Shown piece by piece: positions 33,225 through 41,127 of a stretch of DNA of 64,000 nucleotides; within the stretch, counting starts at the first letter, position 1; each line of letters starts with the position of its first letter. Made by a program: the position numbers and the translations under genes. This stretch comes from Rubritalea squalenifaciens DSM 18772 (lineage in GTDB: Bacteria; Verrucomicrobiota; Verrucomicrobiia; Verrucomicrobiales; Akkermansiaceae): the NCBI RefSeq assembly GCF_900141815.1, contig NZ_FQYR01000004.1:186001-250000 (forward strand). The letters run 5' to 3'. The notes beneath the pieces are model-generated. The model saw only the letters and a program-made list of their open reading frames with translations. It ran no database searches and had not been told where the DNA came from.

Positions 33225-33254
33225 AAGGTCTCCTGCTGGAATGCGGGAGACCTT
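33225..33254 (-). terminator. Hairpin terminator of nadA
   Basis: AAGGTCTCC and GGAGACCTT form a perfect 9-bp stem with a 12-nt loop, followed on the minus strand by TTCTCGTT, only a modest T-tract. It lies 25 bp after the nadA stop. Confidence 0.6.
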
Positions 33255-33278
33255 AATACAAAGTTCTGAAAATGCAAA

Positions 33279-34217
33279 TTACTTGGACTGCTCGAGCATT
33301 CTGAGGATCGGGGCCTCTGCTCTGGCTCGGACTTTCTCAGGCATCTCCACGGTGGGAGCCAAGTCTCTGAGGCAGTTGCGAAGCTTTTCCATGGTGTTCA
33401 TTTTCATGTAGCGGCAGTCGTTGCAGGCGCACTTGTCAGTTGGTCCAGCGATCAAGTTCTTGTCTGGTGCTTCCTTCTGCAGCCTGTGCAGCATGCCGGA
33501 TTCCGTCACCACGATGATGTTCTTTACTGGGGCATTCTTGCAGTAGTCTACCATCTTCTCCGTGGAGCAGACTTCGTCAGCAAGGAGGCGAACCGCTGTA
33601 GTGCACTCAGGGTGGGCGACTACAAGTGCATCAGGATATTCTTCTTTGATCTTGTTGATGGAGTCGCGGGTGAACTCGACGTGTACGTAACATGAGCCCT
33701 GCCATAAATCCATTTTACGGCCAGTTTGCTCCATGACCCAGGCGCCAAGGTTGGCGTCTGGTACGAAAAGGATTGGTCGGTCTTCTGGAGCGTTATTGAC
33801 GATTTTGACTGCGTTTCCAGAGGTGCAAATCACGTCGCACAAAGCTTTCACGCCAGCAGAGCAGTTGATGTAGGCGATTACGTAGTAGTTCTTCTCGGCA
33901 TTCTCTTTAAGGAAGGCTTCAAGCTGATCGGCTGGGCAAGACTGCTCGAGGGAGCAGCCAGCATCCTTGTCAGGAAGAACGACTGTCTTGTCTGGGTTGA
34001 GGATCTTGGCTGTCTCGGCCATGAAATGAACGCCGCAGAATGCGATTACATCGCAATCGGTTTCCTGCGCCTTATAGGCAAGGCCAAGGGAGTCTCCTAC
34101 ATAGTCTGCGATGTCCTGGATTTCTCCCACTTGGTAGTTGTGGGCCAGGATGACGGCGTTGCGCTCCTTCTTGAGGCGAAGGATTTCTTCTTTCAGGTCG
34201 ATGGACGTAGTTGCCAT
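33279..34217 (-). CDS. nadA: Quinolinate synthase
   Basis: Condenses iminoaspartate with dihydroxyacetone phosphate to quinolinate, the second step of de novo NAD synthesis; it uses a [4Fe-4S] cluster. 312 residues with the family motifs ILAHNYQVGEIQDIADYVGDS, FCGVHFMAETAKILNPDK, YINCSAGVKALCDVICTS, AHPECT, ESGMLHRL and GPTDKCACNDCRYMKMNTMEKL. The cluster-binding cysteines in the HFMAETAKI-region, the YINCSA segment and the C-terminal CACNDC block are present. Partner nadB is not in this window. Confidence 0.96.
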   Translation of the reverse strand: MATTSIDLKEEILRLKKERNAVILAHNYQVGEIQDIADYVGDSLGLAYKAQETDCDVIAFCGVHFMAETAKILNPDKTVVLPDKDAGCSLEQSCPADQLEAFLKENAEKNYYVIAYINCSAGVKALCDVICTSGNAVKIVNNAPEDRPILFVPDANLGAWVMEQTGRKMDLWQGSCYVHVEFTRDSINKIKEEYPDALVVAHPECTTAVRLLADEVCSTEKMVDYCKNAPVKNIIVVTESGMLHRLQKEAPDKNLIAGPTDKCACNDCRYMKMNTMEKLRNCLRDLAPTVEMPEKVRARAEAPILRMLEQSK

Positions 34218-34281
34218 GCCGGTAAGATAGGTGTGGGGGGCGATTTTCCAACTTTAAATATCCCGATTGGTGAAGAATACC

Positions 34282-34319
34282 AAAAAAATCACCGAACCCT
34301 GTAAGGTGTCCGGTGATTT
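34282..34319 (-). terminator. Intrinsic terminator downstream of the bactofilin gene
   Basis: AAATCACCG and CGGTGATTT pair as a 9-bp stem with a 16-nt loop, and an A-run at 34282-34288 becomes a T-tract on the minus strand. It closes the transcript that contains bactofilin and the short ORF at 34329. Confidence 0.8.
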
Positions 34320-34328
34320 CGTAAAAGT

Positions 34329-34424
34329 TCAGATATCTAGGTCTAGCTGATTAGTGGGCCGTTCGTCCGGCTTTTCAGTGTCCTTAGTCTCCTGTACTGA
34401 CTCGTTGCCTTTAGGCTTTGCCAT
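34329..34424 (-). CDS. Possible 31-residue ORF after bactofilin
   Basis: ATG-to-TGA frame of 31 charged residues (opens MAKPKGNESVQE) lying between the bactofilin stop and its terminator. Very short and without a recognisable ribosome-binding site, so it may be chance. Confidence 0.2.
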   Translation of the reverse strand: MAKPKGNESVQETKDTEKPDERPTNQLDLDI

Positions 34425-34471
34425 TTGGAGGGAGGGGGTCGCTACCCTGGAGACAGCGACTGTGGGGGTGC

Positions 34472-35077
34472 CTAGGACGCTGCGGCCAATTTGTCCTTTT
34501 TTGATGAGGAGGCGGACGAGTCTTTCTTGTCTGAGCTGCTTGGTGTAGCCGCGCCAGCGCTAGGTGCGCCAACAGTTGACTTACCTACAAAGATGGCTCC
34601 AGCTTCGATGGAGAGAGTAGCGGCCTTGATGTCGCCGACGAGTTCGGCGTTGGCTTTGATCTCTACACGGTCAGTCACGGTGATATTGCCGTGAACCTTG
34701 CCGTAGATGACAACTGAGCGAGTGCGGATCTCTGCACGGACGCGAGCGTTTTCGCCTACGGTAAGAGAGCCGTCTGAGTCGATTTCGCCTTCGATCTTGC
34801 CGTCAACCACGAGATCATTGGTGAATTTTACGCGACCTTTGATCTCAACGTCTGAGCTGAGCATGTTACGACCACTACCAGCAGCGAGTTGAGAAGTGCT
34901 TGTCTGGCGAGGAGCTGGGCTGCTGCTAGGTGCAGGTGAAGAAGCAGCTGGAGCACTGGCCTGAGGTGCACGAGACTCAGCGGGCTTGGTAGACTGAGAA
35001 GAAGCAGGCGCCTGTGCGTTGCTTTGTTGCTGGCCCTCTTCGTTCTGGTTGCTGATATATTTTTTGAATACTGACAC
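34472..35077 (-). CDS. Bactofilin (polymer-forming cytoskeletal protein)
   Basis: 201 residues from a GTG start. The N-terminal 70 residues are a disordered Ser/Pro/Ala/Gln-rich tail. The core (about 75-170) shows the bactofilin right-handed beta-helix pattern: SSDVEIKGRVKF, DLVVDGKIEGEI, SLTVGENARVRAEIRTRSVVIYGKVHGNITVTDRVEIKANAELVGDIKAATLSIEAGAIFVG. Bactofilins self-assemble without nucleotide into filaments that scaffold envelope enzymes. A Ser/Lys tail follows. The TPR-type membrane protein gene lies 95 bp upstream on the same strand. Confidence 0.92.
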   Translation of the reverse strand: MSVFKKYISNQNEEGQQQSNAQAPASSQSTKPAESRAPQASAPAASSPAPSSSPAPRQTSTSQLAAGSGRNMLSSDVEIKGRVKFTNDLVVDGKIEGEIDSDGSLTVGENARVRAEIRTRSVVIYGKVHGNITVTDRVEIKANAELVGDIKAATLSIEAGAIFVGKSTVGAPSAGAATPSSSDKKDSSASSSKKDKLAAAS

Positions 35078-35172
35078 TGTATTTTGTTCGGTTTGGATTG
35101 AGTGAATTGGGGCGTAACTTTCTAGAAAATGAATGAAATATTCACAGACTGATGAATGCCTTACAATACACG

Positions 35173-36039
35173 CTACGGCTTCACTTGTGAATTTTTTTCC
35201 TGATTTTCTTCTGGAGTACTATTTTCTTCCGGAGTTGCGTTTTTATCGGCATCTGCGGGAGTGTCTGCTTGCTCTGTATCGGCAGCTTTTTCTTCTTGTG
35301 GCTGCTCGTTGGCTTCTGGTGTGGCAGGCTGTTCAGCGGGCTCAGCTTTGTCAGCTTCTGGAGCTGCCGGAGTCACGGCTGGCTTAGGCTGAACTTCTCT
35401 GGGAGCCTTAGCGTTCATCAGGTTGAGACGCGCTTTGGCTTGTGAAATGAAGCCGCTAAATGTGTCGATAGCTTCAGTGGAGCCGTCTTGGTCGAGTTTG
35501 CTAACTTCAGTGTAAAGTGTCTTGGCCTTTTCTTTGTTTCCGTTCTTGAGGGCGATGTCGCCCAGGGCGAGTTTGGCAAGAGGAGCGATGTAGGCAGCTT
35601 CCTCGGAGTCGAGAACGGAGCTCAGCTGAGCCTCGGCCTCGTCAGTCTTGCCTTCGTCAAGAAGTCTCAGTCCGAGTCTCACTGTGGCAGATGGTGTGCC
35701 TGGATAGTCGGTGAACTGAGTTCCAAAGCCTTGGAGTTGGTCAATGCCTTCTTGGTTAGAACTTTGCGCCTTTTCATCGGCAAGGAAGATCGTGGCTGCT
35801 GCTGCTGACTTAGTGCCCGGGTATTCCTGGATAGTGGCTTGATATTCGCCAGTCTGCATTTTGGCGCTAGCCTGCTGCTCTTGCATTTCACCGTATCCGC
35901 TGAAGAATACATAGGCAAGAACGCCCAAGAAAACTGCCACCGCGAGGATGATGAGTTTTTTCTGGTTTTCTTCCAAAAATACTTCGAACTTGGATGGCCC
36001 GTGATCGATTTCGGCTATAGGTGTGGGTGTATCTTCCAT
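35173..36039 (-). CDS. Membrane-anchored TPR-like protein (YfgM-like)
   Basis: 288 residues from the ATG at 36039 (MEDTPTPIAEIDHGPS). A single transmembrane helix (about residues 23-41, LIILAVAVFLGVLAYVFF) follows the cytoplasmic head, in the order known for YfgM/BamD-like proteins. The outside part has TPR-like helical pairs (AQLSSVLDSEEAAYIAPLAKLALGDIALKNGNKEKAKTLYTEV region) and ends in a long Pro/Glu/Ala/Thr tail. YfgM proteins work as chaperone partners at the Sec translocon. The exact role here is inferred from architecture. Confidence 0.75.
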   Translation of the reverse strand: MEDTPTPIAEIDHGPSKFEVFLEENQKKLIILAVAVFLGVLAYVFFSGYGEMQEQQASAKMQTGEYQATIQEYPGTKSAAAATIFLADEKAQSSNQEGIDQLQGFGTQFTDYPGTPSATVRLGLRLLDEGKTDEAEAQLSSVLDSEEAAYIAPLAKLALGDIALKNGNKEKAKTLYTEVSKLDQDGSTEAIDTFSGFISQAKARLNLMNAKAPREVQPKPAVTPAAPEADKAEPAEQPATPEANEQPQEEKAADTEQADTPADADKNATPEENSTPEENQEKNSQVKP

Positions 36040-36247
36040 TTGCTTAGAAGGGTGGTAAGTTTCCACCCTTGGCTATGCAAGAACGAAACGTGTGTCGGTC
36101 GTATAAAAATGCAGTTAGTCAAGATAACTTAACTAACAAGGTCAAAGTCACTGAGCTCAGATGAGTATGGCTGGGCGGGAGTTTTTTCTCGTAATGAGAG
36201 CTGATTGCTATAGATCGGCTTGCAGATCATGAGGAACACCTCTGCGG

Positions 36248-36898
36248 ATGACCATGAAAGAACTTATTCAAGCTGCTAGGATTTACGGAATACTAGACCT
36301 TGGCTATGTGGCTGAGGAGGATGTGCTTTGCGTGGCAAAGTCTCTGCTAAGCGGAGGTGTGGATGTGCTTCAGTTGAGGGCAAAGGGGATTGAGGAATCA
36401 AAGATTCAAGATCTGGCAATCAAGGTGTTGCCTCTTTGCAGTGAGGCGAAGATACCCTTTATCGTGAATGATTTTCCTAGAATCGCTCAGTTAGTCGGTG
36501 CAGATGGGGTGCACATCGGGCAAGATGACGGGTCACTTGCTGCTGTACGCGAGATCGTTGGTGATTCGATGATTGTGGGGCGCTCCACGCATTCTCCAGA
36601 GCAGGCTCAAGCGGCACTCAAGGAGGGATTTGATTACATCGGCTTTGGACCATTATTTCCGACACCCACTAAGAAGGGGCGTCCAGGGATCGGACTGGAG
36701 AACGTGACGCCGGTCCAGGAGAGTGTGGGGCAAGAGATCCCTGTATTCTGTATCGGCGGGATCAAGCGTGACAATCTTGAGCTGGTGGTGGAGAGCGGAG
36801 CGCGCAGAGTAGTCATCGTTTCTGATCTACTGCTGGCTGATGATGTAGCCGGAGCTGTGACAGAGGTCAGGGCTCATTTGAACGAATTTACCATTTAA
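36248..36898 (+). CDS. thiE: Thiamine-phosphate synthase
   Basis: Couples the hydroxymethylpyrimidine diphosphate and thiazole phosphate halves of thiamine. 216 residues, normal length. Motifs: DVLQLRAKG, FIVNDFPRIAQLVGADGVHIGQDD, IVGRSTHSPEQAQAAL, YIGFGPLFPTPTKKGRPG and the C-terminal FCIGGIKRDN phosphate loop. The 208-bp leader was searched for the TPP riboswitch consensus without success. A PfkB-type kinase gene follows 13 bp later and could share the transcript. Confidence 0.95.
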   Translation: MTMKELIQAARIYGILDLGYVAEEDVLCVAKSLLSGGVDVLQLRAKGIEESKIQDLAIKVLPLCSEAKIPFIVNDFPRIAQLVGADGVHIGQDDGSLAAVREIVGDSMIVGRSTHSPEQAQAALKEGFDYIGFGPLFPTPTKKGRPGIGLENVTPVQESVGQEIPVFCIGGIKRDNLELVVESGARRVVIVSDLLLADDVAGAVTEVRAHLNEFTI

Positions 36899-36911
36899 CA
36901 AACTACACGAT

Positions 36912-37826
36912 ATGTCAGTGATCATTGGAGGCACGATTGCCATCGATAACGTAAAGACCCCGACCGCAGAGGGGGAGAACTTGTTGGGCGGTTCAGCCGC
37001 ATATGCATCCCTAGCTGCCAGCTTTTATGCTGATGAGGTCAATCTAGTAGGCATCATTGGTCATGATTACCCGCAGGAGCATCTGGATATGCTTTCTGGT
37101 CATGGGATTACTCTGACTGGTGTCGAGCGATCTGAGGCGGAGTCCTTCACCTGGACCGGTGAGTATTTTGATAACATGAACTCCCGAGAAACTCATCACG
37201 TGGCTCTGAACGTGCTGGAGGGTTGGGAGGTGAAAATTCCGCAGGAGATTTCTAGCAGCAAGATCGTAGTGTTGGCTAATATGTCTCCTGATAACCAGCT
37301 GCAAATGCTGGATCAGTGCGAGGCCGAAGACAGGTTTGTGATCGCGGATACCATGGATCTGTGGATCAAGATCGCCAACGAGAGGCTGCATGAAGTGATG
37401 AAGCGAATCGATGTGTTGGTCATCAACGAGTCTGAAGCTCAGGAGTTTGCGGCTACTTCCAATTTGGTAGTTGCAGGTGATCGTTTGTTAGAAAAAGGTC
37501 CTAAATATGTGATCATCAAACTAGGAGAGTTTGGCTCTATGTTGTTTGGACCTGATCAGTCTCTCTTTAGGTTGTCAGCATGGCCGCTGCGTGAAGTAGC
37601 TGACCCGACAGGCGCGGGTGATGCTTTCCTGGGTGGTATGGCAGGTTACCTGTCTAGCTTGGGCAAGAGTGAATATGGGTTTGAGGATCTGAAGCAGGGG
37701 ATCGTGCGCGGTACCATTACGGCGAGTTACACCTGCCAGGCATTCTCCACTCAGAAACTGCAGCAGGCTAGCCGTGCTGATCTGGATGCGAGGATGAGTG
37801 AGCTTCAGGCGATCAGCGCCTGGTAG
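36912..37826 (+). CDS. PfkB-family carbohydrate kinase
   Basis: 304 residues of the ribokinase/PfkB fold: an N-terminal GGSAAYASLAAS glycine motif, VGIIGHDYP, INESEAQEF, IIKLGEFGSMLF, and the anion hole/catalytic DPTGAGDAFLGGMAGYL. Family members phosphorylate sugars, nucleosides, or vitamins (for example ThiD/ThiM-like kinases); the substrate is not evident, though 13-bp spacing after thiE makes a vitamin-linked role worth considering. The leader is AACTACACGAT, without a Shine-Dalgarno sequence. Confidence 0.92.
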   Translation: MSVIIGGTIAIDNVKTPTAEGENLLGGSAAYASLAASFYADEVNLVGIIGHDYPQEHLDMLSGHGITLTGVERSEAESFTWTGEYFDNMNSRETHHVALNVLEGWEVKIPQEISSSKIVVLANMSPDNQLQMLDQCEAEDRFVIADTMDLWIKIANERLHEVMKRIDVLVINESEAQEFAATSNLVVAGDRLLEKGPKYVIIKLGEFGSMLFGPDQSLFRLSAWPLREVADPTGAGDAFLGGMAGYLSSLGKSEYGFEDLKQGIVRGTITASYTCQAFSTQKLQQASRADLDARMSELQAISAW

Positions 37827-37860
37827 TTTGGCGCAGAAGCCAAGTTGATTTAATAGGCTG

Positions 37861-38670
37861 CTATGCGTTGACTTCCTCTAGGTGGGGAATCGCGTCTAGC
37901 AGCTTTTTAGTGTATGCGTGCTCAGGGGTGTTGAAGACGCGCTCGGATTCTCCGTATTCCACGAGCTGGCCTTTATACATCACCGCAATGTTGTCTGCGA
38001 TATAGCGAACCACTGAGAGATCGTGAGTGATGAAGATCATCGTAAGGTTGAGTTCATCACGGAGTTTCAAGAGGAGATTCAGAATCTGTGACTGGATGGA
38101 GACATCCAGAGCGGAAACAGGCTCGTCAGCGATCACGAGTTTGGGCTCCGGGGCTAGAGCACGGGCGATGGCGATACGTTGGCGCTGCCCGCCGGAAAAC
38201 TCGTGCGGGTATTTCTTCATGAAGCCTGGGTTGAGGCCCACGCGTTCCATGAGTTCGGAAACTTTCTGAGTGAGTGCGTCTTTGTCCTTCCTGAGGTCAG
38301 GGTGTCTCTGGATGAGAGCTTCTGCCAGGGTGGAGAAAATGGTCATGCGAGGATTCAGGGATGCATAGGGGTCCTGAAAAATCATCTGGAAATCGAGGCG
38401 GCGCTTTCTCACTGCGTCACCTTTAAGTTTGGTGAGATCTTGTCCTTCCAGAATGATTTCGCCTCCCGTGGAGGGGATGAGCTGCATGATGGTGCGAGAC
38501 AGGGTGGATTTGCCACAGCCTGACTCACCAACCAGACCCAGGATTTCACCTTGTTCGATGTCCAGTGTGATGCCGTCAACTGCTTTTACGACGTCGGCTA
38601 CCTTCTGGATCAAGATGCCCTTTTTGACTGGGAAGTGCGTTTTGACATCACGAAGTGAGAGAAATGACAT
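37861..38670 (-). CDS. ABC transporter ATP-binding protein, OppF/DppF type
   Basis: 269 residues. Walker A GLVGESGCGKST, Q-loop MIFQDPYASLNP, signature FSGGQRQRIAIARAL, Walker B LVIADEPVSALD and switch His in FITHDLSV are all intact. The C-terminal YGESERVFNTPEHAYTKKLLDAIP is the oligopeptide/dipeptide transporter extension typical of OppF/DppF. Neither permease, binding protein nor OppD is encoded beside it (neighbours are PfkB kinase and proS), so its partners must be elsewhere. It starts 27 bp downstream of proS and may be co-transcribed with it. Confidence 0.94.
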   Translation of the reverse strand: MSFLSLRDVKTHFPVKKGILIQKVADVVKAVDGITLDIEQGEILGLVGESGCGKSTLSRTIMQLIPSTGGEIILEGQDLTKLKGDAVRKRRLDFQMIFQDPYASLNPRMTIFSTLAEALIQRHPDLRKDKDALTQKVSELMERVGLNPGFMKKYPHEFSGGQRQRIAIARALAPEPKLVIADEPVSALDVSIQSQILNLLLKLRDELNLTMIFITHDLSVVRYIADNIAVMYKGQLVEYGESERVFNTPEHAYTKKLLDAIPHLEEVNA

Positions 38671-38697
38671 GGGTCTGTTTGGTTTAGGTTTAGGTGA

Positions 38698-40215
38698 TTA
38701 GTAGCTGCGGCCCCAGATGGCGCGTGTTTTTGTAGGCTTGCCTGTGAGGATGCAAGGGGCTACATCGCCATCTTGCTTATCCAGTGGGAGGCAGCGGATG
38801 GTGATCTTGTGTTTCTTGCTGAGGGTTTCTTCTTCCTCAGTGGTGCCTGCCCATGGAGTGAGGAGCCAGCCTGGCTGATCCTGGTCCCAGTAGGTTTCGA
38901 ACTCATTGAGCTCGCTGCATTCACTGATGTTAGCGTCACGGAACTCGGTAGCTTTCTGAAGAAGGTTGTCCTGAATTTCCTGGAGGGTGTTTTCGATGTT
39001 CTGGATGAATTCTTCTTTGTCGAGGAAAGACTTGTCAAAGGCATCCTGATCGCGGCGCTGCATGCACACCTTACGGTTCTCAAGGTCGCGAGGCCCGATC
39101 TCGATGCGGACTGGTGCACCCTTCTTGACCCATTCCCATTTCTTGTCACCGCCGCGGATGTCACGCTTGTCGACATGTACGCGCAGGTATTCACCGTGGA
39201 ATTGCTTGGCGCGAAGTGTTTTGGCGAGAGCCTCGCAGGCGTCGATGATGGCGTCGCGGGTATCTTCTTTCGGGGTGACTGGGATGATGACGATCTGCTG
39301 GGTGGCGATACGGGGTGGTGCCACAAAGCCGTCGTCATCTGAGTGAGTCATGATGAGTGTGCCGATCAGGCGGGTGGAGACGCCCCAGGATGTGGTCCAG
39401 GCGTGCTGCACGCTGCCATCGCGACCTGTGAAGGAGATGTCCTGAGCCTTGGAGAAGTTCTGGCCTAGGAAGTGAGAGGTGCCGGCCTGAATGGCCTTCT
39501 TGTCTTGGACCATGGCCTCTACCGTGAGAGTCATGTCGGCACCGGGGAAGCGCTCAGCCTCTGATTTTTCGCCGGGAATGACGGGGATGGCGAGGTGGTC
39601 GCGGAGGAAGTCCTCGTACACGCCATGGATCATGCGGGTCTCTTCGATGGCTTCCTCTTTAGTTTCGTGAGCTGTGTGCCCCTCCTGCCAGAGGAACTCG
39701 GCGGTGCGTAGGAAGAGGCGGGTGCGCATTTCCCAGCGCATGACGTTAGCCCACTGGTTGATCAGAAGAGGGAGGTCGCGGTAGGATTCTGTCCAGCGTG
39801 CGAAGGCTGCGCCGATGATTGTCTCGGAAGTCGGGCGGATGACATAAGGCTCTGTTAGTTCGCCAGTCGGGATCATCTTGGTGCTGCCGTCTTCTTGCTT
39901 CTGAGCCTCAAGGCGATGGTGGGTGACCACAGCGCATTCAGTAGCAAAACCTTCTGCGTGTTCAGCTTCTTTTTCCAGGTAGGAAAGCGGGATGAGGAGG
40001 GGGAAGTAAGCGTTCTGGTGGCCTGTTCTCTTAAAGTATTGATCAAGCTGGTGCTGGATATTTTCCCAAATTCCGTAGCCCCACGGCTTGATTACCATGC
40101 AGCCTCTGGTCTCTGAATTTTCTGCTAGGTCTGCCTCGCGGACAACCTGTTGGTACCATTCTGGGAAATCCTCGCTACGCGTAGGACTGATTGCGTTTTT
40201 AGCTTGCTTGGCCAT
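38698..40215 (-). CDS. proS: Prolyl-tRNA synthetase, short (type 3, archaeal/eukaryote-like) form
   Basis: Charges tRNA-Pro. 505 residues without the bacterial INS editing domain, which fits the shorter eukaryote/archaeal-type enzyme: FPEWYQQVVREADLAENS near the N-terminus, the class II motif 2 (MRWEMRTRLFLRTAEFLWQEGHTAH), RPTSETIIGAAFARW, the extra zinc-type C-terminal domain (DIRGGDKKWEWVKKGAPVRIEIGPRDLENRKV) and the terminal conserved Tyr (WGRSY). Lack of the editing domain suggests mischarged Ala-tRNA-Pro must be handled by a separate editing protein. Confidence 0.97.
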   Translation of the reverse strand: MAKQAKNAISPTRSEDFPEWYQQVVREADLAENSETRGCMVIKPWGYGIWENIQHQLDQYFKRTGHQNAYFPLLIPLSYLEKEAEHAEGFATECAVVTHHRLEAQKQEDGSTKMIPTGELTEPYVIRPTSETIIGAAFARWTESYRDLPLLINQWANVMRWEMRTRLFLRTAEFLWQEGHTAHETKEEAIEETRMIHGVYEDFLRDHLAIPVIPGEKSEAERFPGADMTLTVEAMVQDKKAIQAGTSHFLGQNFSKAQDISFTGRDGSVQHAWTTSWGVSTRLIGTLIMTHSDDDGFVAPPRIATQQIVIIPVTPKEDTRDAIIDACEALAKTLRAKQFHGEYLRVHVDKRDIRGGDKKWEWVKKGAPVRIEIGPRDLENRKVCMQRRDQDAFDKSFLDKEEFIQNIENTLQEIQDNLLQKATEFRDANISECSELNEFETYWDQDQPGWLLTPWAGTTEEEETLSKKHKITIRCLPLDKQDGDVAPCILTGKPTKTRAIWGRSY

Positions 40216-40312
40216 ATCTGAGGGAGGGTTTAGCGGGGAGAATGCAAAACGGCAAGGTGGAAGGTGCGCTTTTATGACTTGATAGATATTTCTCTTGGTG
40301 CATTCAACTGGG

Positions 40313-40326
40313 TGACAGGGGTGTCA
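40313..40326. promoter_or_regulatory. Putative operator upstream of the pilus-like operon
   Basis: TGACA-GGGG-TGTCA is a perfect 5-bp inverted repeat with 4-bp spacer, ending 2 bp before the candidate -35 box at 40329. The position suits an activator or repressor; the protein is unknown. Confidence 0.45.
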
Positions 40327-40328
40327 TA

Positions 40329-40359
40329 TTGACCATGTAAGCACTAAAAAAAATATACT
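40329..40359 (+). promoter_or_regulatory. Candidate housekeeping promoter of the pilus-like operon
   Basis: TTGACC (40329-40334) and TATACT (40354-40359) with a 19-bp, A-rich spacer, slightly longer than the optimum. It gives a leader of about 65 nt before the ATG at 40433. This is the first upstream promoter seen for the block that runs to 47784. Confidence 0.55.
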
Positions 40360-40432
40360 ACGTTTTTTGAGTGATTCTTCTGGCCAATCCGAGAAAAGAT
40401 CCCTTAATTATCGTGAAAGACCCAATTATTTT

Positions 40433-41059
40433 ATGAAGCAAAAGAAATTAAACTCATTGCTGTCAGCAGTGGCTGTGGGCTTTATCGCTTTGGTTACACC
40501 TGTGTTTGGCCAGACTGGTAAAGTGGATGTTGATGATCCAAAATTTGACGTTCTGCAGTCTCCAGAATTCGGTGGAAACACCAACAAAAAGAACTTTAAG
40601 CCCAAAGATTGGCTTGAGGCAGAAGCTAAGATCAAGATTGAAATGCCGAAGGGTTATGACAAGGCATTCATCGATCGCGTGACAGTGAAGTGGAAAATTG
40701 CGGTAAAAAATCCAGAGGGTAAGGGTTACATTTTGCTGGAGAAAGAGGTGAATCACGTAAACGTGCCTGTTGATGAGGACGTCTACGTATCCATCTATAT
40801 TTCTCCTAACACCATCAAGCGCATCAGCGGCAATGACCGAGCAAGCAAATCTATCATCAAGAGTGTTGGTGGTGAAATTTTGGTGAATGGTCAGGCTGCG
40901 CACAACAAGTCCGGCCAGTTCTCTACAGACGGCAAGCCGGGTTGGTGGAATAGTCCGTCCATGTCTCGTAATGACAGCATTCCGCTCCTCAATAAGGATG
41001 AGACTCCATTCAAAGCGCTGTGGTATGACCGCTACGCTGAAATTGAGAAGAAGCGCTAA
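40433..41059 (+). CDS. Amuc_1102-like secreted pilus-locus protein
   Basis: 208 residues from the ATG at 40433; the frame upstream to 40367 lacks a start with good features. A signal peptide (MKQKKLNSLLSAVAVGFIALVTPVFG) ends before QTGKVD. The mature part is beta-rich: KPKDWLEAEAKIKIEMPKG, VTVKWKIAVKNPEGKGYILLEKEVNHVNVPVDEDVYVSIYISP, ending in RNDSIPLLNKDETPFKALWYDRYAEIEKK. It is in the same order, next to a PilM-like gene, as Amuc_1102 in Akkermansia, a protein of the pilus-associated locus with a beta-barrel (OB-like) fold. Its function is not established. 68 bp separate it from the PilM-like gene. Confidence 0.75.
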   Translation: MKQKKLNSLLSAVAVGFIALVTPVFGQTGKVDVDDPKFDVLQSPEFGGNTNKKNFKPKDWLEAEAKIKIEMPKGYDKAFIDRVTVKWKIAVKNPEGKGYILLEKEVNHVNVPVDEDVYVSIYISPNTIKRISGNDRASKSIIKSVGGEILVNGQAAHNKSGQFSTDGKPGWWNSPSMSRNDSIPLLNKDETPFKALWYDRYAEIEKKR

Positions 41060-41127
41060 ACTTTTCTCGGCATCTTGATGCCTCCCAATATCTCAATAAC
41101 CCAGATCCTAAAAAACTACACACTACG

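Noticed and set aside
36067-36247. Possible TPP riboswitch before thiE
   Set aside because: CTGAGCTCAGATGA recalls the CUGAGA part of the motif, but no matching ACCC(U)GAACCUGAUC or other conserved core is present.
40240-40275. Possible second sigma-54 promoter before the pilus-like operon (GGCAAGGTGGAAGGTGC)
   Set aside because: Distance between GG and GC is 13 rather than 10 bp and the TTGC box is imperfect.
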